A DNA stretch of 64,000 nt. It comes from Dyella sp. BiH032. Its GTDB lineage: Bacteria; Pseudomonadota; Gammaproteobacteria; Xanthomonadales; Rhodanobacteraceae. The DNA is taken from NCBI RefSeq assembly GCF_031954525.1, contig NZ_CP134867.1:4030001-4094000 (forward strand). The letters are read 5' to 3'. A program made the position numbers and the translations under genes. Every line of letters begins with the position of its first letter. Position 1 is the stretch's first letter. The notes beneath the pieces are model-generated. The model did not search any database. It had not been told where the DNA came from and worked only from the letters and a program-made list of their open reading frames with translations. Positions 46,746 through 56,629 of this stretch are shown here, in pieces.

Positions 46746-47540
46746 TCAGACCGCCACTGGCGCCTTGATGGCCGGGTGGGGAGCATACCCCTCGATCGCC
46801 ACGTCCTCGAAACGGAAGTCCTTGAGCTTGCGGACCTCCGGATTCAGGCGCAGCGCCGGCAGCGGCCGCGGCTCGCGGGTCAACTGCAGCCGGGCCTGCT
46901 CGATGTGGTTGCTATACAGGTGAGCATCGCCCAGTGTGTGTACGAAGTCGCCCACACCCAGACCGCAGACCTGCGCCACCATATGGGTCAGCAGCGCATA
47001 GCTGGCGATGTTGAACGGCACGCCGAGGAAGATATCGCCCGAGCGCTGGTACAGCTGACAGCTCAGGCGGCCTTCGGCGACATAGAACTGGAACATCGTG
47101 TGGCAGGGCATCAGCGCCATCTTCGGCAGCTCGCCCACGTTCCACGCGCTCACGATCAGGCGCCGCGAATCGGGATTGCGGCGGATCTCTTCAACCACCC
47201 AGCGGATCTGGTCCACGGTATGCCCGTCGGCCGTGCGCCAGGCGCGCCACTGCTCGCCGTAGACCGGTCCGAGGTCGCCGTTGGCGTCAGCCCATTCGTC
47301 CCAGATGCTGACGCCGTGTTCCTTGAGGTAACCGATGTTGGTGTCGCCGCGGAGAAACCAGATGAGCTCGTGGACGATCGATTTCAGATGCAGCTTCTTG
47401 GTCGTAACCAGCGGAAACCCTTCGCGCAAGTCGAAGCGCATCTGCCAGCCGAATACGCTGCGCGTGCCCGTGCCGGTGCGGTCGGCCTTGACGGTGCCGT
47501 GCTCCAGCACGTGGCGCAGCAGATCGAGATAGGGACGCAT
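46746..47540 (-). CDS. thyA: Thymidylate synthase
   Basis: A 264-residue enzyme, exactly the length of E. coli ThyA, that methylates dUMP with methylene-tetrahydrofolate. The catalytic cysteine is in [12 protein letters not shown], and [21 protein letters not shown] and [24 protein letters not shown] are family signatures. It starts 4 bases downstream of the lgt stop, so lgt-thyA is an operon. Confidence 0.98.
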   Translation of the reverse strand: MRPYLDLLRHVLEHGTVKADRTGTGTRSVFGWQMRFDLREGFPLVTTKKLHLKSIVHELIWFLRGDTNIGYLKEHGVSIWDEWADANGDLGPVYGEQWRAWRTADGHTVDQIRWVVEEIRRNPDSRRLIVSAWNVGELPKMALMPCHTMFQFYVAEGRLSCQLYQRSGDIFLGVPFNIASYALLTHMVAQVCGLGVGDFVHTLGDAHLYSNHIEQARLQLTREPRPLPALRLNPEVRKLKDFRFEDVAIEGYAPHPAIKAPVAV

Positions 47541-47544
47541 CGCT

Positions 47545-48375
47545 TCACTCCTTCGCCGGCATGGCCACCGTATAGGGACGCAACGTGGGCGCCTTGCGCG
47601 ACATGAACAGCAGCACCAGACCCACGATGATCAGCGGCAGGGAGAGGATCTGCCCCATGGTCAGCCAGCCGAACGCCAGGTAGCCCAGCTGCGGATCAGG
47701 CAGGCGGACGAACTCCACCGCGAAACGGAAGCAGCCGTACATCAGCGCGAACAGCCCCGAGACCAGGTAGCGCGGACGCGGCTTCAACGACACCAGCCAC
47801 AGCACCGTGAACATCACCACGCCTTCCAGCAACATCTCGTAGAGCTGGGAGGGGTGGCGCGGCAGGCGGTCCGGCGCATTGGGAAAGATCATCGCCCACG
47901 GCACGTCGCCGGGCTTGCCCCACAGCTCGCCGTTGATGAAATTGCCCAGCCGCCCCAGTCCCAGGCCGATCGGCACCAGCGGCGCGACGAAGTCGACCGT
48001 ATCGAAGAAAGGCAGCTGGTGCCGCCGTGACCACCACAGCCCCGCCGCCAGCACACCCAGAAGACCGCCGTGGAAACTCATGCCGCCATCCCACACGCGG
48101 AACAGCGCCAGCGGGTCGGTCCAGATCCAGTGGATGTCCGTATAGAACAGCATGTAGCCGACGCGGCCGCCCACGATCACGCCCATCATCGCGTAGAACG
48201 CCAGATCGCCCACCGCATCGCGCGATACCGGCAGGCGCCCGCGCCGTCGGCGGTACTCGGCCAGCAGCCAGGCCCCGAGGAAGCCCCCCAGGTACATCAG
48301 GCCGTACCAATGGATCGCGACGGGGCCGAGGCGGAAGGCGACGGGGTCAATGGCGACGGTGTAGGGCAGCGTCAT
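47545..48375 (-). CDS. lgt: Prolipoprotein diacylglyceryl transferase Lgt
   Basis: A 276-residue inner-membrane enzyme that transfers diacylglycerol from phosphatidylglycerol to the lipobox cysteine. It has seven helices with the Lgt signature [26 protein letters not shown] and [25 protein letters not shown] 48375 is chosen because extra in-frame codons upstream cover the divergent promoter. Confidence 0.97.
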   Translation of the reverse strand: MTLPYTVAIDPVAFRLGPVAIHWYGLMYLGGFLGAWLLAEYRRRRGRLPVSRDAVGDLAFYAMMGVIVGGRVGYMLFYTDIHWIWTDPLALFRVWDGGMSFHGGLLGVLAAGLWWSRRHQLPFFDTVDFVAPLVPIGLGLGRLGNFINGELWGKPGDVPWAMIFPNAPDRLPRHPSQLYEMLLEGVVMFTVLWLVSLKPRPRYLVSGLFALMYGCFRFAVEFVRLPDPQLGYLAFGWLTMGQILSLPLIIVGLVLLFMSRKAPTLRPYTVAMPAKE

Positions 48376-48440
48376 GGGCACGATGGGGGGCTGGCAAAGC
48401 GCAAGTGTACAGAGACCGGGACCGCCCCCGACAGGCACCG

Positions 48441-48468
48441 TCGACGGCCGGCCCTGCTTGGCTATACT
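48441..48468 (+). promoter_or_regulatory. Candidate sigma-70 promoter of the second S9 peptidase
   Basis: TCGACG (48441-48446) and TATACT (48463-48468) are 16 bases apart. The start of transcription would be near 48475, leaving a leader of about 140 bases before ATG 48617. Confidence 0.45.
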
Positions 48469-48616
48469 CGCGGCCGAATGCGTCTGCGGACCTGGGGAGG
48501 CCTCCGCGACCGCGCCGGCGGGAAAGCGGCGTGCGCTCACGCATTCGGCGCGGTGGGGGCAAGCTCCCGGCCACCGGGCAGCGAGGCAAGGGAGCCATCC
48601 ACAGGGGAGAAAACGC

Positions 48617-50587
48617 ATGTCGCTTCGTTTTGCGCGGACCGCGCTGTCCGTGCTGTGCACGCTTATGCCCGTGGCCGCGACCGCGGCGGACCTGATTCCG
48701 GTGGAGGATTTCGCGCGCCATGCGCAGATTTCCACGCCGCGGCTGTCGCCCGACGGCAAGTACGTGGCCGTCCGCATGGATACCGACGACGGCGACAACC
48801 ATGCGCTGGTGGTCTATCAGATCAGCGACATGAGCAAGCCGGTCAGCATGCTGCGCATGCCCAAGTACGAGTTGCCGGCGCAGATCGTATGGGTCAGCCC
48901 CACGCGCCTGATCATCGAGAAGGGCAAGCAGCTGGGCTCCATCGACAAGCCGGTTTCCACCGGCGAGATCATCGCCACCGACCTCGACGGCAAGCACCAG
49001 GATTACCTTTTCGGCTTCGAGAACCAGAGCGGAAGCCGCTCCGCGACGCGCGGCTCGGATCGCGGCTGGGGCTCCATCGATGGCCTGCCCGAGCGCGCCA
49101 ACGGCCATTTCTACATGGGCGCGCAGACCTGGGGCGTCGAGAACCACAGCGCGCTCTACGACGTCAATGCGCAAAAGAACACGCGCCAGCTGATCGGCGA
49201 CATCGACCTGGGCGGCATGACGTTCATGACCGGCGCCGACGGCCTGGCGCATTTCGCTTATGGCCGCGACGAGAACTACAACTTCGTGGTGTTCCATCGC
49301 GAGAACAACGGCTGGGCCAAGCTTGGCACGCAAAATACCGGCGCCAGCTTTGGCCCCATTAGCTTCACGCCCGACCACCAGCGCATCTACGCCAGCTTCA
49401 GTTCGGACGGCGGCCCTTCCCGGTTGATCGAGCAGGACGAAACCGGCGGCAACCGCCGTGAGCTAGCCAAGGACGCTTTCGGCAGTATCGGCATGCTGCA
49501 GTGGACGGCCCTGCCCAACCAGCCCTTCGCGGCCAGCACGCTGACCGGTGTGCCCAAACCGCTTTACATCGACCCGAACCTGCCCGCCGCCAAATTGCAC
49601 ATGGCGCTCAGCATGAAGTTTCCCGGCTCGTTCGTGGACTTCATCAACTACAGCGAAGACGGCAGCCAGCTACTGTTCTCCGTCAACAGCGACCGCGATC
49701 CGGGCGCGTACTTTCTGATCGACACCCAGACGTTCAAGGTGCGCAAGCTGTTCGAAGCCGCGCCCTGGATCGACCCCGCCAAGATGTCGGAACGGCGCCC
49801 GCTGCGCTTCAAGGCCAGCGACGGCATGGAACTGGAAGCCATCCTGACCTTCCCCAAAGGGGCCAGCGAGGCCAACCTGCCGATGGTGTTGCTGCCTCAC
49901 GGCGGTCCGCACGACGTGCAGGACACCTGGTTCTACGAGGATGACGCGCAATTTCTCGCCAACCGCGGCTACCTGGTGTTGCAGGTGAACTACCGGGGTT
50001 CCGGCGGGCGCGGCGCAAACTTCAAGGAAGCCGGCTATCTGAAGTGGGGCACGCGCATCCAGCAGGACCTGATCGATGGCGTGAAATGGGCGATCGCCGA
50101 GCGGTACGCCGATCCGTCGCGCATCTGCGTCTACGGCGGCAGCTTCGGCGGCTACTCGGCGATGATGACCGTGATCCGGGCACCGGGCATGTTCAAGTGC
50201 GCGGTCGGCTACGCCGGCATCTATGACCTGGACATGATGTACAACAAGGGCGACATCGCCTACAGCAAGCGGGGACGCGGCTATCTGCGCACGGTGATCG
50301 GCAAGGACGACGCCGACCTCGCCGCCAACTCTCCCGCCAAGCAGGCGGACAAGATCGACGTCCCGGTCTTGCTGGTCCACGGCGAAGACGACCAGCGCGC
50401 GCCGTTCGCCCAGGCCAAGGCCATGCGCGCCGCCCTGGAAGCCGCGCACAAGCCCTACCAATGGCTGTCCAAGCCGGGCGAAGGGCACGGTTTCTACACC
50501 GAGAAGAACAACATCGAGTTCTACAACACCCTGCAGGCTTTTCTCGACAAATACATCGGTCCGAAGGCCAGCGTGGCCGCCAATTGA
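48617..50587 (+). CDS. S9 family peptidase, secreted (acylaminoacyl-peptidase type)
   Basis: A 656-residue periplasmic peptidase with signal peptide ([20 protein letters not shown]), a propeller-like N-terminal half and a C-terminal hydrolase domain. The catalytic residues are Ser in [12 protein letters not shown], Asp in [10 protein letters not shown] and His in [27 protein letters not shown] forms the oxyanion-hole region. AGGGGAG lies 6-8 bases upstream of ATG 48617. It precedes a TonB receptor gene in the same orientation, separated by a terminator; a joint role in peptide use is inferred. Confidence 0.93.
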   Translation: MSLRFARTALSVLCTLMPVAATAADLIPVEDFARHAQISTPRLSPDGKYVAVRMDTDDGDNHALVVYQISDMSKPVSMLRMPKYELPAQIVWVSPTRLIIEKGKQLGSIDKPVSTGEIIATDLDGKHQDYLFGFENQSGSRSATRGSDRGWGSIDGLPERANGHFYMGAQTWGVENHSALYDVNAQKNTRQLIGDIDLGGMTFMTGADGLAHFAYGRDENYNFVVFHRENNGWAKLGTQNTGASFGPISFTPDHQRIYASFSSDGGPSRLIEQDETGGNRRELAKDAFGSIGMLQWTALPNQPFAASTLTGVPKPLYIDPNLPAAKLHMALSMKFPGSFVDFINYSEDGSQLLFSVNSDRDPGAYFLIDTQTFKVRKLFEAAPWIDPAKMSERRPLRFKASDGMELEAILTFPKGASEANLPMVLLPHGGPHDVQDTWFYEDDAQFLANRGYLVLQVNYRGSGGRGANFKEAGYLKWGTRIQQDLIDGVKWAIAERYADPSRICVYGGSFGGYSAMMTVIRAPGMFKCAVGYAGIYDLDMMYNKGDIAYSKRGRGYLRTVIGKDDADLAANSPAKQADKIDVPVLLVHGEDDQRAPFAQAKAMRAALEAAHKPYQWLSKPGEGHGFYTEKNNIEFYNTLQAFLDKYIGPKASVAAN

Positions 50588-50616
50588 GCTGTCGCAAAAC
50601 TTACGAGAATGGCTTG

Positions 50617-50648
50617 GGAAAGGGCGCTGCGGCGCCCTTTCCTCTTTC
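50617..50648 (+). terminator. Rho-independent terminator after the S9 peptidase gene
   Basis: GGAAAGGGCGC (50617-50627) pairs with 50632-50642 across a TGCG loop, followed by TCTTT. The T run is interrupted, so termination may be partial. Confidence 0.75.
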
Positions 50649-50701
50649 CGGTTGGCAGTCAAAGCGAACCCCGGCAAGTACTTACGACGACAAACCTTAC
50701 A

Positions 50702-50717
50702 TGGCAGCAAGGTTGCA
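50702..50717 (+). promoter_or_regulatory. Sigma-54-like -24/-12 sequence upstream of the TonB receptor gene
   Basis: TGGCAGCAAGGTTGCA contains GG-N10-GC and matches TGGCA-N6-TTGCA exactly. The start of transcription would be near 50728, 155 bases before the ATG. A weak sigma-70 arrangement (TTGCAC, then TAACTT after 18 bases) overlaps it, so the assignment is open. The rest of the 296-bp gap 50588-50883 holds only the upstream terminator. Confidence 0.5.
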
Positions 50718-50883
50718 CGAAGCTGTCACCATGTTTTAACTTCGGGCTTACATCGCCCGCTCCCCGGCTTCGGCGATGCCGAGGCACGTCCACTCCCCCA
50801 GTGGGACGCGCCATTCCAGATATCCAGTGACCAGCGGAAAACCAGCTGGCAGCTGGCTATTTTTGTTCGGAGTTTCCATAACA

Positions 50884-53754
50884 ATGAAGCAAAAGACACT
50901 GCTGGCCACCGCCATCACCGCAGCGCTGCTGCTGCACTCGTGGTCGGTCGCGGCTCAGGACGCCGCGCCCGCCGCCGACCAGTCCAAGGCCAAGAGCCTG
51001 GATACCATCACGGTCACCGGTTCCCGCATCCGCAGCGTGGACGTGGAGACCTCCCAGCCGGTCTTCACCATGGACCGCCAGGCGATCCAGGCGACCGGCC
51101 TGACCAACGTCAACGACATCCTGGCCCGCATGCCGTCCGCCGGCACGCCGGACATCACCCCGCAGGACACGCTGTCGTCGGGCGCCGACGTCGGCGGCCG
51201 CTACGTCAACATCCGCAATCTCGGTTCGCAGCGCACCCTGGTGCTGGTGAACGGCCGTCGCTGGAGCACCAGCCTGAGCGGCCTGACCGACCTGTCGACC
51301 ATCCCGGTCGCTATGATCGACCGCATCGAAGTGCTGAAGGACGGCGCCTCCTCGGTCTACGGCGCCGACGCCATCGGCGGCGTGGTGAACATCATCACCC
51401 GCGACCGCTTCGAAGGTTCTGAGGTCAATGCCTACTACGGCCAGAACGAGAAGGGCGACGGCCAGCAGAAGAACGTCGACTTCACCTGGGGCCACAACAC
51501 CGAGAAGAACTCGCTGATCCTCGGCGCGTCCTACCAGGACAGCAAGCCGATGTGGAACAAGGATCGCGAGGAAACCCGCTACGCCAACGGCCCGCGCCAT
51601 CCGCAGGACGGCTACGGCCTGGGCCCGTACGGCCGCGTGGTCGACCCGAACACCGGTGACTCGTATGTCATCAACCACGGTTCGCTCGACACCGGCAACC
51701 TGGCCAACTACCACCTGTACGATCCGACCAGCACGGCGGACAAGTACAACACCCAGCAGGACATGACCTTCCGCGCGGGCAGCAAGCTGAAGACGCTGTT
51801 CGTGCAGGACCGCTACAAGGTCACCGACAACATCACGCTGCGCGGCGCCGCCAGCTACAGCGAGCGCGACTCGTCCAGCCAGCTGTCGGGCTACCCGTTC
51901 CAGACCGCGGCCGGCCGCGGCGACGGCATCTTCATCGATCCGAACAGCGCGTATAACCCGTTCCCGGGCAGCCAGACCGAGTTCTACCGCCGCACGGTGG
52001 AAATGCCGCGCGTGACCTGGTCCAACTCCAAGCTGGCCCACGTCGATCTCGGCGCCGAAGGCTTCTTCAATTTCCTCGGCCACGAGTGGAACTGGGACGC
52101 CACCTACACCTACGCCAAGACCAAGATCCGCCAGCGCAGCACCGGCAACATCTACCTGCCGAACGCCGAGAAGGCCCTGGGCCCGACCTCGGTCGTCGAC
52201 GGCCAGGTGGTCTGCGCCGATGCGGCCGATCGCGCCGCCGGCTGCGTGCCGTGGAACGTCCTGGCCGGCCCGGGCGGCACCCCGGCCTCCGTGTGGAACT
52301 ACGTGAACCACATCGGCACCGACCGCCAGACCAGCCAGACCGACGACTTCACCGCCAACCTCACCGGCGGCCTGTTCGACCTGCCGGCCGGCACGGTCAG
52401 CATCGCCGGCGGCATCGAGCATCGCCGCGAGAAGGGCAGCTTCCGTCCGGACTGGGCCGACTCGGCCGGCCTGACCACCAACCTCGCTTCCGCTCCCACC
52501 AACGGCAGCTACATCGTGAACGAGGCCTACCTCGAGCTCGACGTGCCGCTGCTGCGTGACCTGCCGGGCGCGCAGGAGCTGGGCGTGAACGTGGCCAGCC
52601 GCTACTCGCACTACAGCAACTTCGGCAGCACCACCAACAACAAGTACAGCTTCCGCTGGCGTCCGTTCGAGGACCTGCTGGTCCGCGGCACCTACGCCGA
52701 AGGCTTCCGCGCCCCGACCATCAGCGATCTGTACGGTGGCACCGGCCAGAGCTTCGAGAGCTTCCTGGATCCGTGCGATTCGATGTACGGCGCCGCTGCC
52801 AGCAACGCCGCCGTGGCCAGCCGCTGCGCGGCCGCCGGCGTGCCGGCGAACTATCGCCAGAAGGACCAGGCTGGCGCCCCGATCAACAGCAACAACGGCG
52901 GCCAGACGCCGACGCCGTTCCTGTCGGGCTCCAACCCGAACCTGAAGCCGGAGCAGTCGATCACCCGCACGGTCGGCCTGGTGTACAGCCCGCACTATGT
53001 GTCGGGCCTGGACTTCACCGTGGATTACTACAACATCTACGTGAAGAACATCATCACTTCGGTGATCGCGACCGACATCCTCAATCTATGCTACCTGCAG
53101 AACAATGCGTCGTTCTGTGACCGCTTCAGCCGCGGCGCCGATGGTTCCATCGCCAACCTCAACGAGAGCCTGTCCAACCTGGGCACGCTGAAGACCGAGG
53201 GCTACGACGTCGGTATCCATTACCGCCTGCCGCAGACCAGCTTCGGCACCTTCCGCATCGCCTCCGACAGCACCTACCTGACCAAGTACGAGACGGTCAG
53301 CGGTCCGGGCGCACCGGCGGTGAACGCGGTCGGCTTCATGACCAGCGGCAACGGCAATCTCAACGCCGGCACCATGGGTCTTTACCGCCTGCGCTCGAAC
53401 CTGCAGCTGGATTGGGACTACAAGGACTTCGGCGCGAGCTGGACCGTGCGCTACTACTCCGGCCTGAAGGACAGCTGCTGGGACAGCACCACCGAGTGCA
53501 ACATGCCCGACTACGTCGCCCCCGGCCTTACCGGCATCGGCGTCAGCCGCAAGGGTTCGGTGGCGTTCAACGACGCGCAGTTCCGCTACACGGCTCCGTG
53601 GAAGGGCGTGTTCACCGTCGGCGTGAACAACATCTTCAACAAGAAGGGCCCGTACTACTACAACGTCACCGCCTCGGGTAACGGCAGCCCGCCGTACAAC
53701 CCGGCGTTCGACATCGACCGTTACTTCTACGTGTCGTACAACCAGAAGTTCTAA
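50884..53754 (+). CDS. TonB-dependent outer-membrane receptor (956 residues)
   Basis: Signal peptide (LLATAITAALLLHSWSVAAQ), a TonB-box-like LDTITVTGSRIRS around residue 40, a plug domain with VNIRNLGSQRTLVLVNGRR and VLKDGASSVYGADAIGGVVNIIT, then a large beta-barrel ending in the aromatic SYNQKF. The length and the NLGSQRTLVLVNGRR plug are typical of the large xanthomonad receptors for peptides or carbohydrates rather than siderophores. Ligand unknown; the upstream S9 peptidase hints at peptides. Internal cysteine pairs (CADAADRAAGC, CYLQNNASFC) are in predicted outer loops. Confidence 0.92.
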   Translation: MKQKTLLATAITAALLLHSWSVAAQDAAPAADQSKAKSLDTITVTGSRIRSVDVETSQPVFTMDRQAIQATGLTNVNDILARMPSAGTPDITPQDTLSSGADVGGRYVNIRNLGSQRTLVLVNGRRWSTSLSGLTDLSTIPVAMIDRIEVLKDGASSVYGADAIGGVVNIITRDRFEGSEVNAYYGQNEKGDGQQKNVDFTWGHNTEKNSLILGASYQDSKPMWNKDREETRYANGPRHPQDGYGLGPYGRVVDPNTGDSYVINHGSLDTGNLANYHLYDPTSTADKYNTQQDMTFRAGSKLKTLFVQDRYKVTDNITLRGAASYSERDSSSQLSGYPFQTAAGRGDGIFIDPNSAYNPFPGSQTEFYRRTVEMPRVTWSNSKLAHVDLGAEGFFNFLGHEWNWDATYTYAKTKIRQRSTGNIYLPNAEKALGPTSVVDGQVVCADAADRAAGCVPWNVLAGPGGTPASVWNYVNHIGTDRQTSQTDDFTANLTGGLFDLPAGTVSIAGGIEHRREKGSFRPDWADSAGLTTNLASAPTNGSYIVNEAYLELDVPLLRDLPGAQELGVNVASRYSHYSNFGSTTNNKYSFRWRPFEDLLVRGTYAEGFRAPTISDLYGGTGQSFESFLDPCDSMYGAAASNAAVASRCAAAGVPANYRQKDQAGAPINSNNGGQTPTPFLSGSNPNLKPEQSITRTVGLVYSPHYVSGLDFTVDYYNIYVKNIITSVIATDILNLCYLQNNASFCDRFSRGADGSIANLNESLSNLGTLKTEGYDVGIHYRLPQTSFGTFRIASDSTYLTKYETVSGPGAPAVNAVGFMTSGNGNLNAGTMGLYRLRSNLQLDWDYKDFGASWTVRYYSGLKDSCWDSTTECNMPDYVAPGLTGIGVSRKGSVAFNDAQFRYTAPWKGVFTVGVNNIFNKKGPYYYNVTASGNGSPPYNPAFDIDRYFYVSYNQKF

Positions 53755-53780
53755 GCTCGCGAGAGCCGGAGTTTCTGATG

Positions 53781-53808
53781 GGGCGGGCCTTCGGGCCCGC
53801 CCTTTTTT
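53781..53808 (+). terminator. Rho-independent terminator after the TonB receptor gene
   Basis: GGGCGGGCC (53781-53789) pairs with GGCCCGCCC (53794-53802) across a TTCG tetraloop, followed by six T. Confidence 0.95.
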
Positions 53809-53923
53809 GAGTGCACACCCGGCGTGATGCATCTGCCGCAACACCGCAGGAGTGGCCGCGTCTCGACTCAATTCAACTCGACCCGGTCCAGCCCGGCGCG
53901 AGAATCAGCGTCCCGCTCGGGGA

Positions 53924-54427
53924 TCAGAGCAGCACTGGCCGATCCGGCAATTCGTCAGGGTTGGCCTTGTCGTTGCCGGGGAAATGTCGCTGCAACAATG
54001 CGTGCGCCGCGGCGATACCACTCAGGCTGCCTTCGCGCCAGTCTCCACGCGCGAAGCACTCGCGCATGCGCGCGCAGATCGCATCCCATTCGGCCTGTGG
54101 CACGGCGGCCGCGATGCCGCGGTCCGCGACGATCTCGATGCGATGCTCCGCCAGCAGCACGTAGAACAGCACGCCGCTGTTGTGCTCGGTATCCCACACG
54201 CGCAACTGCGCGAACACCTGTTCCGCGCGCCGGTGCGCGTCGAAGCCTTCCAGCACGTCCCAGGGCGACAGCCGCGATTCGACGGCGAAGCAGACCTCGC
54301 CTCTGTGCAGACGCTCCCCATCGGCGATGGCCCGCGTCATGTCGTCCAGCAAAGCCGTCGGAAAGGCACGGCGCATGAGGAACCAGCCGCCGCACAGATT
54401 CGCGAAGAAACGTTGGCTGCGTCCCAT
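53924..54427 (-). CDS. TPM domain protein (short, no signal)
   Basis: A 167-residue protein with a TPM domain: FPTALLDDMTRAIADGERLHRGEVCFAVESRL, FAQLRVWDTEHNSGVLFYVLLAEHRIEIVADRGI. It has no signal peptide or clear membrane segment. It starts one base after the stop of the larger TPM gene and is third in a lemA-TPM-TPM operon. TPM proteins are linked to photosystem repair in plants; the bacterial role is unclear. Confidence 0.85.
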   Translation of the reverse strand: MGRSQRFFANLCGGWFLMRRAFPTALLDDMTRAIADGERLHRGEVCFAVESRLSPWDVLEGFDAHRRAEQVFAQLRVWDTEHNSGVLFYVLLAEHRIEIVADRGIAAAVPQAEWDAICARMRECFARGDWREGSLSGIAAAHALLQRHFPGNDKANPDELPDRPVLL

Positions 54428-54428
54428 C

Positions 54429-55331
54429 TCACCAGCTCCCCGAGGATCCGCCGCCACCGAAACTGCCGCCGCCACCGCTGAAGCCGCCGCCGCCCCCGAA
54501 ACCGCCGCCACCGCCGCGTCCCCAGCCGCCGCCGCCCCAGCCGCCGAAGCCTCCCCAGCCGCCTCCGCCGATCGAGCGCCCGGCGCCCGCCGGCAACAAC
54601 ATCATCACGCCGCCCACGATGGCGCCCAGCACGGCCGCGCCGGCCGTCGCCGCCAGCAGCCACAGCAGGCCGCCGGTCAATGCCGCGCCGATCGGCGTGC
54701 GCAGCCAGATACGTGCACGGCCGAGTACGCCGCGCAGCATCAGGCCGGCGAAGACCCCGATGAACAGCATTTCCTGCAAGCCCAGCCCGCTGCGCTCGCG
54801 GTGCGCCGCTTCCACCGGCGGCGGCAGGGCCTCGTCGTTGATCAATGAAGTCAGGGCGCCGACGGCGTCGCTGATGCCGCCGTAGTAGTCATTGGTGCGG
54901 AACTTCGGCGCGAGATATTCGCGGATGATCCGGTTCGCCGCCGCATCGGGAATGGCGCCTTCCAGGCCGTAACCCACCTCGATGCGCACGCGGCGGTCGT
55001 TCTTGGCGATCAGCAACAGCACGCCATCGTCCGGCCCCTTGCGGCCCACCTTGTTGGCTTCGGCCACAGCGAGCGAATAGCTTTCGATGTCCTGCGGCTG
55101 CGTGCTAGGTACCATCAGCACCACCAGCTGCGCGCCCTTGCTCTTTTCCAGCGCGACCAGCTGGTTGTCGAGTTGGTCTACCTGCTGCGGGCTGAGCGTG
55201 CCGGTGAGATCGGTCACGTGCCGCGCCAGCTTGGGCGGTGCCTCGTCGGCACGCGCAGACGAAAGCCCTGCCGCGACAAACAGCAGGGCCAGCAGGAGGA
55301 ACGGCAGCCGTGACAGGCGCCGCATCATCAT
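54429..55331 (-). CDS. TPM domain protein with glycine-rich tail (YgcG-like)
   Basis: A 300-residue protein: signal peptide (FLLLALLFVAAGLSSARA), periplasmic TPM domain (HVTDLTGTLSPQQVDQLDNQ; DDGVLLLIAKNDRRVRIEVGYGLEGAI), two membrane helices near 195-250 and a C-terminal tail of about 50 residues made almost entirely of Gly with Trp, Phe and Ser. The tail is normal for the family. It begins two bases after the lemA stop, so the genes are coupled. Start is uncertain among three consecutive ATG codons. Confidence 0.9.
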   Translation of the reverse strand: MMMRRLSRLPFLLLALLFVAAGLSSARADEAPPKLARHVTDLTGTLSPQQVDQLDNQLVALEKSKGAQLVVLMVPSTQPQDIESYSLAVAEANKVGRKGPDDGVLLLIAKNDRRVRIEVGYGLEGAIPDAAANRIIREYLAPKFRTNDYYGGISDAVGALTSLINDEALPPPVEAAHRERSGLGLQEMLFIGVFAGLMLRGVLGRARIWLRTPIGAALTGGLLWLLAATAGAAVLGAIVGGVMMLLPAGAGRSIGGGGWGGFGGWGGGGWGRGGGGGFGGGGGFSGGGGSFGGGGSSGSW

Positions 55332-55332
55332 C

Positions 55333-55953
55333 TCAATGCGTCGCAGCGGGCGCGGGCTGCGGGCTGGTGCCGAAATCGACCGTCGGCGCGGTGGAGATGG
55401 CCTTCTCGTTCTCTACCGTGAAGTTCGGCTTCACCTGATAGCCGAAGATCTTCGCTGTGAGGTTGTTCGGGAAGGTGCGAATCATCGAGTTGTATTCCTG
55501 CACCGACTGCACGTAGCGGTTGCGCGCCACGGTGATGCGGTTCTCGGTGCCTTCCAGCTGCGCCTGCAGGTTCTGGAACAGGCCGTCGGCCTTCAGCTGC
55601 GGGTAGTTCTCGCTGACCACCATCAGGCGCGACAGCGCGCTGGACAGCTCGCCCTGCGCCTGCTGGAACTGCTGCAGCTTCTGCGGATCGTTCAACGCGT
55701 CGGGCGAGAGCTGCATGGTGCCGACTTTGGCGCGCGCATTGGTCACTTCGGTCAGCACCTTTTCCTCGTGCTGGGCGTAGCCCTTCACGGTATTGACCAG
55801 GTTGGGCACCAGGTCCGCACGGCGCTGATATTGGTTGATGACTTCGGACCAGGCGGCCTTGACCGCTTCGTCCTGGCGCTGGATGGCGTTGTAGCCGCAG
55901 CCGGAAAGGACGGCGACGAGCAGCAGCAGAGCGATCGCGCGAAGGAATTTCAT
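55333..55953 (-). CDS. LemA family lipoprotein
   Basis: A 206-residue LemA protein with a lipobox (LLLVAVLSGCGYN), then the family's long helical bundle starting NAIQRQDEAVKAAWSEVINQYQRRADLVPNLV. The C-terminal region is proline/alanine rich. LemA and TPM genes are widely paired in bacteria; the function remains unknown. First gene of a three-gene operon. Confidence 0.93.
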   Translation of the reverse strand: MKFLRAIALLLLVAVLSGCGYNAIQRQDEAVKAAWSEVINQYQRRADLVPNLVNTVKGYAQHEEKVLTEVTNARAKVGTMQLSPDALNDPQKLQQFQQAQGELSSALSRLMVVSENYPQLKADGLFQNLQAQLEGTENRITVARNRYVQSVQEYNSMIRTFPNNLTAKIFGYQVKPNFTVENEKAISTAPTVDFGTSPQPAPAATH

Positions 55954-56021
55954 GAGGGGACTCCGATCCGATGGACGTCCCATTGCAGCATCCCGCAAGG
56001 ACCTGCGCAATCCGGCGGAAG

Positions 56022-56396
56022 TCAGCCCAGCCAGCGCGCCCCGACGATCAGCGCCCAGCTCAGCCCCGTCATCACCAGCAGCAGGAACACCGCCGCCGAG
56101 CCCATGTCCTTGGCGCGGCCGGCCAGCTCGTGGAATTCGGGGCTGACCTTGTCCACCACCGCTTCCACCGCCGAATTGAGCAGCTCCGCCGACAGCACCA
56201 GCACTGCCGGCAGGACCAGCGCGATCTTTTCCAGCGGGCCATGGCCCAGCCACAGTCCCAGCGGGATCAGCACCACCGCCAGGCAGGCCTCCAGGCGGAA
56301 CGAGGCCTCGTGCCGCCATCCGGCGCGCAGCCCCTTCATCGACCACTTGAAGGCGTTCCAGATTTGCTTGGGTCCGCGGAAGCCGCTGGCAGCCAT
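56022..56396 (-). CDS. dgkA: Diacylglycerol kinase
   Basis: A 124-residue membrane enzyme that phosphorylates diacylglycerol left over from membrane-derived oligosaccharide or lipid turnover. It has three helices with the DgkA signature LLNSAVEAVVDKV followed by HELAGRAKDMGSAAV. ATG 56396 (MAASGF) gives the standard length; more upstream codons in frame are unlikely. About 70 bp from lemA, same strand; it may head that transcript. Confidence 0.94.
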   Translation of the reverse strand: MAASGFRGPKQIWNAFKWSMKGLRAGWRHEASFRLEACLAVVLIPLGLWLGHGPLEKIALVLPAVLVLSAELLNSAVEAVVDKVSPEFHELAGRAKDMGSAAVFLLLVMTGLSWALIVGARWLG

Positions 56397-56629
56397 GTTG
56401 AAGTCCTGCTTGGGTGCTGGCCCGGTCCGGCGGAGGCGCCGTGAAGCCCGAGCCACAAACCGGTGATGATGCCATAGCGCACCGGGCGCCTGTTTCGCGC
56501 CGCACCAGATGCCGGCCCACCCTGACGCGGCTTCGTGCCCGGTGCATGGCGATCCACGGCGGGGAACCACGCTCCGCGCCGGGCCATTTGCCGCGGGGAC
56601 AAAGACGCACCTGGCCCTAGAATGCGCGC

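Noticed and set aside
54429..54590. Glycine-codon repeat as a tandem DNA repeat or collagen-like gene
   Set aside because: It is the ordinary glycine-rich tail of a YgcG-type TPM protein.
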